A DNA stretch of 64,000 bases, from the NCBI RefSeq assembly GCF_015163665.1, contig NZ_JADEUG010000017.1, positions 17,669-81,668 on the forward strand, written 5' to 3'. The DNA is from Xenorhabdus sp. BG5. GTDB lineage: Bacteria > Pseudomonadota > Gammaproteobacteria > Enterobacterales > Enterobacteriaceae. A model generated the notes under the pieces. It was given only the letters and a program-made list of their open reading frames with translations, was not told where the DNA came from and made no database searches. The stretch's first letter is position 1. Each line of letters starts with the position of its first letter. Positions 59,531 to 64,000 of this stretch are shown in pieces. Both the position numbers and the translations under genes were made by a program.

Positions 59531-61560
59531 AACGCATCAAAGCACTGGTTGACACTACGGTTACGGGTGAATCTCAATATCTGATTAAAAAGGGGCTGAA
59601 ATGCCCCAATCAGCGACTATTGAAAGATGGTTCGCTGTTGCTGGTGACTCAAACGTTTGACGGCACAATCACAGGCGCTCAGACCATCAAGCCGAACGGC
59701 GAAAAACGCCTTGTTTCCGGTACACAGAAAAAAGGCAGTTTTATTCCCTTATCCAAAATTACCGAAACGCCGGATATTTTCATCATTACCGAAGGTTACG
59801 CTACTGCTTTAACCGTCAGCCAGTTACATGAAGGCGTGGTACTAGCGGCCATTGATGAAAGCAATTTATTGACGGTTACTGAGCGGGTTAGAACGCAGTG
59901 GCCAGATGCGAAAATCATCCTTGCCGCCGATAATGACTGGCACGAACCGGAAGAACGGGACAAAAACGGCAGACTAAAAAAGAACGTTGGCAAAGTGGCG
60001 GCAGAAAAAACCGCTATAGCGATTAGCGGTTGGGTAACGCTACCGCCAACGGCATTAAAAGCCGATTGGGACGATTATCGCCAGCATAACGGCATTGAGG
60101 CAGCAAAGCAGGCATTCAGCAACGGGTTATATCAGGTCGGGGAGAAAAGATTAATGGAAACAGAAGCGGTGGTGATCCACCCAGAGAAGCCAAAAAAGAC
60201 CAATAACAATCTGGCGCAAATGGCAGCCAGTCAGCGCGGGGCATTGTTGGTTGAACGCTATGGCAACGTGGCGGTAAACCCTGATAGCGAAATGGCTTAC
60301 CACTATAACGGTACAACATGGAAGACTGTATCGGATAATGAACTGCGCCGTGCAATGGTCGCCATCTTTGACCAGCACGAAACGCCTTACAGCCCGAACG
60401 GGATCAATAACGCTATCTGTGCCATGAAATTACAAGTGCCGATTATCGGCGAACAACGACAGGATTTAATCGGCTTTCGTAATGGTGTGTATGATTTATC
60501 GACACAACAATTTACCCCACATCAGCCAGAACACTGGCTCATCAATCATAATGGCATTGCCTTTACGCCGCCTGTGGTGGGTGAAAATCTGCCGGATCAC
60601 GCCCCTGATTTTTATCGCTGGCTATCCCATGCGGCGGGAAGCAATGAGCACAAAATGAATCGCATTAAAGCGGCCTTGTTTATGATTCTGGCAAACCGCT
60701 ATGACTGGCAGCTATTTATTGAGGTCATAGGTGAAGGGGGCAGCGGTAAAAGTATCTTCACTTATATAGCCACATTATTAGCGGGCGAACACAATACCGC
60801 CAGTGGCAATATGCGAGCACTGGACGAAGCCAGAGGCCGCTATCAGTTTGTCGGCAAAAGCCTGATTACGCTGCCCGATCAGGTTAAATATGTCGGCGAA
60901 GGGGCAGGAATTAAGGCCGTGACAGGCGGCGACCTGATTGAAGTAGACGGGAAATATGAAAAACAGTTCTCTACCGTGATTAAAGCTGTCGTACTGGCAA
61001 CCAATAACGAACCGATGAGCTTTACTGAACGCAACGGCGGCATTGCACGGCGGCGGGTGATATTCCCTTTTAACATTCCGGTCAAAGAGTCAGAGAAAGA
61101 TCCATATTTGGCGGAGAAAATCAGCAGGGAACTGCCTGTCATTATCCGCCATCTATTAACGGAATTTGCCGACCAGAACAAGGCTAAAAAGCTGTTACAG
61201 GCGCAACGCGATTCTAACGAAGCATTAACGGTGAAAAGCAATTCAGATCCGTTATATCGTTTTTGTGATTATCTAATACCTGTAGCTGATACTGCCGGGA
61301 TGAAAATGGGTAATAAGAACATCAGCCCACGCGCACCGAGGCTGTATTTGTATCACGCTTACCTCTCTTTTATGGAAGCACACGGCTTTGAACGCCCGCT
61401 TACACTGACCAAGTTCGGCGAATCACTGCCTAAAATTATGATGGAATACAAAAAGGAGTATCGGAAGATGCGAACCAATAAAGGTTACTCTTATGACGTT
61501 GAGTTATCAGAAGAAGCCGAAGAGTGGCTGCTGTCCGTGCCTGAATGCCGGGGGCTTTAA
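59466..61560 (+). pseudogene. 5'-truncated P4-alpha-type primase/helicase
   Basis: The frame runs without a stop from about 59466 and first has a usable start at TTG 59620 (646 aa). From there it has the TOPRIM-like EGYATA (Glu58) and ILAADNDWH (Asp-x-Asp) motifs, the D5-like region, and the SF3 helicase with Walker A GEGGSGKS (Lys377) and LATNNEPMSFTERNGGIARRR. The zinc-binding primase N-terminus of P4 alpha (777 aa) is missing. The coding-like stretch upstream (RPQETKPIVERIKALVDTT) lacks a start, so a deletion removed the 5' end. Replication function is doubtful. Confidence 0.8.
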
Positions 61561-62101
61561 ATCCCTGCTATAAATCTTTTAGGTTTAAGTCTACATCCCA
61601 TACACTTTTTAATATATCTATATGTATTTAAAAGAAAATAATAGATGTATAGTTATTTCTTAGCTATACATCAACTATACATTCTCTTCATTAGGATAAA
61701 AAAGGGGTGAACAGGAGATACAGTCAATGAATATCATATTAATTGCGATAAACCCAGATGTAGCAAGGCTTTCAGGGGATTGTGCAGAGGGTGCATAACT
61801 GAGAGGGCGAAAAAGATTTATAGGGGGTATCTCTGGTAGGTAAATCAAAACATAATTAAAATTAGTGAATTAAATATTCGTTTTTAGAGATTGTTTAAGG
61901 CAATGTTCTTTCATATGATAGTTATCAAAATCACTCAATATAACGCATATTAGTATCATTGGGTGATAATATTTTAGAGTTCTATATTATATTTTTATTA
62001 TTGTTATTTTGTTTTATGGTAAGTTATTAATATAGCTCTTGACAGGCAGATAAATAGTTATATATTTTATGACCATAAAATGACAAACAAAAGGAAAGGA
62101 A
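61561..62101. other. Intergenic region with ori-like repeats
   Basis: 541 bp without a gene. It holds a GATGTATAG/CTATACATC inverted repeat and a further CTATACAT copy (61644-61682), and one GGTGAACAG (61706-61714), the P4 alpha iteron sequence. The rest is AT-rich. It may be a decayed P4-type origin/cis replication region. Confidence 0.45.
61644..61714. repeat. Iteron-like repeats
   Basis: CTATACAT occurs once inverted (61644-61652) and twice direct (61664-61671 and 61675-61682); the first pair makes a perfect 9-bp stem with an 11-nt loop. Thirty bases later lies a single GGTGAACAG, the consensus recognised by P4 alpha protein. Only one copy of the latter is seen. Confidence 0.5.
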
Positions 62102-62581
62102 ATGGCTAACATTATTTACATGACCTTAAAAGGCAAAAAGCAAGGGTTGATATCAGCAGGTTGTTCAACCTATGATTCTATAGGTAATAAATATCAAGAA
62201 GAAAATAAAGATAAGATATTGGTTTATTCTGTAGACCACGACATTAGTAGGGAACACAATGTAAATCATCAGCCTATAATAATAACAAAACCAATCGATA
62301 AATCATCTCCATTATTAGGCGTTTCAATATCGAATAATGAGCATTTAGATTGTTTGCTTGACATATATAGGAATAGCTCAGCGGGAGGATTAGAAAAGTT
62401 TTACTCTATCAAATTAACAAATGCCACTATAAAAAATATCTCCAGCCACTATCCCAACTCACTAAGCCACAATGATATGCAACCATATGAAAGTATAACA
62501 ATTTCATATGATAGCATAACATGGACACATCACATTGCTGGCACATCAGGTTATAGTATAAGAGAAGATAATGTCTTTTAG
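62102..62581 (+). CDS. hcp: Orphan Hcp protein (type VI secretion tube/effector)
   Basis: 159 aa. Clear Hcp1 family: starts MANIIYMTLKGKKQGLISAG, the SIGNKYQEENKDKILVYSVDHDISRE region, NVNHQPIIITKPIDKSSPLLGVSISNN, and YESITISYDSITWTHHIAGTSGYS. Hcp forms hexameric rings of the T6SS inner tube and can carry effectors in its lumen. No other T6SS gene is in the window, so this is an orphan that needs a main cluster elsewhere. Its stop codon overlaps that of a convergent gene by 4 bp. AAGGAAAGGAA precedes the ATG. Confidence 0.95.
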   Translation: MANIIYMTLKGKKQGLISAGCSTYDSIGNKYQEENKDKILVYSVDHDISREHNVNHQPIIITKPIDKSSPLLGVSISNNEHLDCLLDIYRNSSAGGLEKFYSIKLTNATIKNISSHYPNSLSHNDMQPYESITISYDSITWTHHIAGTSGYSIREDNVF

Positions 62582-63000
62582 TTCTTCTCAACTACAAACA
62601 AAATGGTACGTTCAGTGTCATTTTGTTTTATATTTATAATGGTATTATCTTTACGCCAGCGTTCATCTTTCCAATACTTATCATAGTATTTTATAAATCC
62701 CATGTTTTCAGTGTATTTTATTAATTCTGTCAGACGACTCAATTTTACATTTGAAAATATAATTTCGTTAGTCATGGTGTTGTTACCATCAGGGGAGTCA
62801 TAGTATATAATATAATCATTTGAAATTAAAGGTACATTCTTAATCTCATCAAAGGTAAATGCGTAATAATAAATAAAATTTCTTTTTGTATATGATAAGT
62901 TAACATTCGCTAATGATGCAAAAAAAAGAATAACACCAATAGCTAAAGTAAATATAACTATACATATACGTATGAAACTATTCAACCGCAATCCCAGCAT
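62578..63000 (-). CDS. Membrane-anchored unknown protein (candidate immunity)
   Basis: 140 aa, not recognised. One N-terminal membrane helix (about residues 9-30, IRICIVIFTLAIGVILFFASLA), then a ~110-aa soluble domain, probably periplasmic by the positive-inside rule (basic residues flank the N-terminal side). Its ATG overlaps the predicted C-terminus of the upstream frameshifted gene by 23 bp, so the two are coupled. It faces hcp tail to tail. Such a membrane-anchored small protein next to a putative toxin is the usual form of a T6SS immunity protein; this is inference. Confidence 0.55.
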   Translation of the reverse strand: MLGLRLNSFIRICIVIFTLAIGVILFFASLANVNLSYTKRNFIYYYAFTFDEIKNVPLISNDYIIYYDSPDGNNTMTNEIIFSNVKLSRLTELIKYTENMGFIKYYDKYWKDERWRKDNTIINIKQNDTERTILFVVEKN

Positions 63001-63665
63001 ATTCTTTACCTATATTAATCCAGCTTGCATCTTCAATAAGCATTACGTCTTGACCAGTTTTTATATCGCTCATGGGCGTTATTGTATTTAAAAAACCAGG
63101 TAAGGGAATATTATAAGGAATTGTATTATTTGGATACTTTTCAGGGTCGGGAAATAATAATTGGTTTAAAAGATTTATTTTTATATTTTCCTATAGCTCC
63201 GTAGTAGTCCCATCGTTTATATGCTTTTTCTTTACTTACTATCCCTACTTGAGGTAAATAATTAATACCATTGATAGCCTGATAAAAACCGAATAAGTTA
63301 GAAATTAAATCTTCACCACTATAGCCGCTATCTGAAATTAAAGTAAAAGGAAAGGAATCTTGATATGATTCAAATGAATGAGTTGTATACATCATAATAG
63401 TAAGAGCAACTCTTTTTTTATCATGTAAAGATAAGCCTCTTCTAACTCTCCATCTTGTTTTTATAGATGTTCCTAGGCTACGCCCCCTGCCCATATATTG
63501 GACATATCTAACGATAAAATGCGATTTATTAGTAGTTTCATCTCCCATGGCAAGAGAGAGCATCAACTTTCTTGCATCATCACCATTAGCATGCCCTAAA
63601 TCTAACCATCCTAATTTTTCTGTATAGACCAATCGTCCATTTTCTATATCAGATCTTTTAGTCAT
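62978..63665 (-). pseudogene. Frameshifted candidate T6SS effector, unknown family
   Basis: The frame from 63665 (AGGAGTTATA upstream) gives 174 aa ending SFKPIIISRP. A second frame picks up with LLNQLLFPDPEKYP and runs to TAG at 62978, giving a natural protein of 228 aa (688 bp, one base too long). The extra base lies in the A/T run at about 63176-63192. Conserved-looking motifs are LVYTEKLGWLDLGHANG (near residue 13-29) and SGYSGEDLISNLFGFYQAI, a pattern I associate only weakly with DUF4056-type proteins. No signal peptide, consistent with T6SS delivery. Its end overlaps the next gene's start. Confidence 0.6.
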
Positions 63666-63899
63666 TATAACTCCTGTTATTTAGTTAAGTGCGCTATAAA
63701 ATTTTAAAAGAAACCAGACACAGCTATTCTACTCTCATTCTAAACAAAAAATTCATGTAGATATAATTACTTAATAAACCAGTAAATATCAACCTGTCTT
63801 CTTTATAAACACAATTATAATCTTAGATCAAAAATATTTAAATAGCAGCATCGTACATTTTCTTTACAATAAAATAATATTTTCATTTTTAAATAACTT
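63666..63899. other. AT-rich spacer upstream of the effector candidate
   Basis: 234 bp, very AT-rich; a TATAGC (-10-like) lies at about 63690 on the minus strand. No gene. Confidence 0.35.
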
Positions 63900-64000
63900 T
63901 TCAAAATGGTAGGAGTGTCGAAGAAACTCAGTCCAATTTTTGCGAATTTTGATTTTCCACAAACAAAAAAGCAAAAGAGAGGACTGAGTCATGCTTATCT
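63900..64000 (+). mobile_element. Possible left end of an insertion sequence
   Basis: Just before the window edge, ACTCAGTCC (63926-63934) and GGACTGAGT (63981-63989) form a perfect 9-bp inverted repeat, followed at once by ATG CTT ATC (from 63991), which may start a transposase that runs off the edge. Preceding bases TTTCAAAATGGTAGGAGTGT recur in near form at 55573. Only ~100 bp can be seen. Confidence 0.35.

Overview
The window is a chromosomal segment of a gammaproteobacterium of the order Enterobacterales. The core genes keep E. coli-like sequence and order (ibaG-murA, degS-degQ, zapG/zapE, rplM-rpsI, sspA-sspB, gltB-gltD, arcB, elbB-mtgA, dolP-diaA-yraN-lpoA/rsmI, rnpB, yhaK/yhaJ, yqjFKED-yqjA, sstT, fadH). 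The complete aryl-polyene cluster, AT-rich accessory DNA, dispersed TTTCAAGTT hairpin repeats and insect-pathogen style cargo point to Morganellaceae, most likely Xenorhabdus. The genus call is inference.

Layout. Positions 1-33.7 kb are mostly housekeeping: peptidoglycan synthesis (murA, mtgA, lpoA), envelope proteolysis (degS, degQ), division (zapG, zapE), ribosome (rplM, rpsI), proteolysis adaptor and stringent protein (sspA, sspB), glutamate synthase (gltB, gltD), redox sensing (arcB), RNase P RNA with promoter and terminator, serine/threonine uptake (sstT) and dienoyl-CoA reductase (fadH). Positions 34-40.7 kb are a variable junction: two acetyltransferases, a VirK/YbjX protein, an isonitrile-hydratase-like DJ-1 protein, an MFS carrier, a small protein resembling the Rhodococcus equi Vap family, and a 157-bp MITE with Tn5-like ends and perfect 10-bp target duplications.

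Positions 40.7-54.9 kb hold one tightly overlapping minus-strand operon of the aryl polyene (APE) type, apeC to apeR. It has two full ketosynthases plus a ketosynthase-like partner without active-site Cys, a ketoreductase, two dehydratases, two acyl carrier proteins, an aryl-activating ligase, acyltransferase and glycosyl/acyltransferase genes, a thioesterase, and a LolA/MMPL/lipoprotein export set. The upstream methyltransferase gene (apeB position) is a deletion pseudogene.

Positions 56.76 kb to the right edge are a P4-like satellite island inserted at the 3' end of a tRNA-Ile2 (CAU, ileX-type) gene. Its left att is a 45-bp tRNA 3' fragment. It carries a frameshifted integrase, an AlpA-like regulator, a ribbon-helix-helix repressor with GTACGTAC operators, two small phage ORFs, a 5'-truncated P4-alpha primase/helicase, an orphan Hcp (type VI secretion) gene, and a converging two-gene module whose first gene is frameshifted. 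That module looks like an effector/immunity pair and is the best candidate for an undescribed system. The window ends inside what may be the left end of an insertion sequence. Both island replication/integration genes are damaged, so the island is probably immobile, while the Hcp gene is intact.
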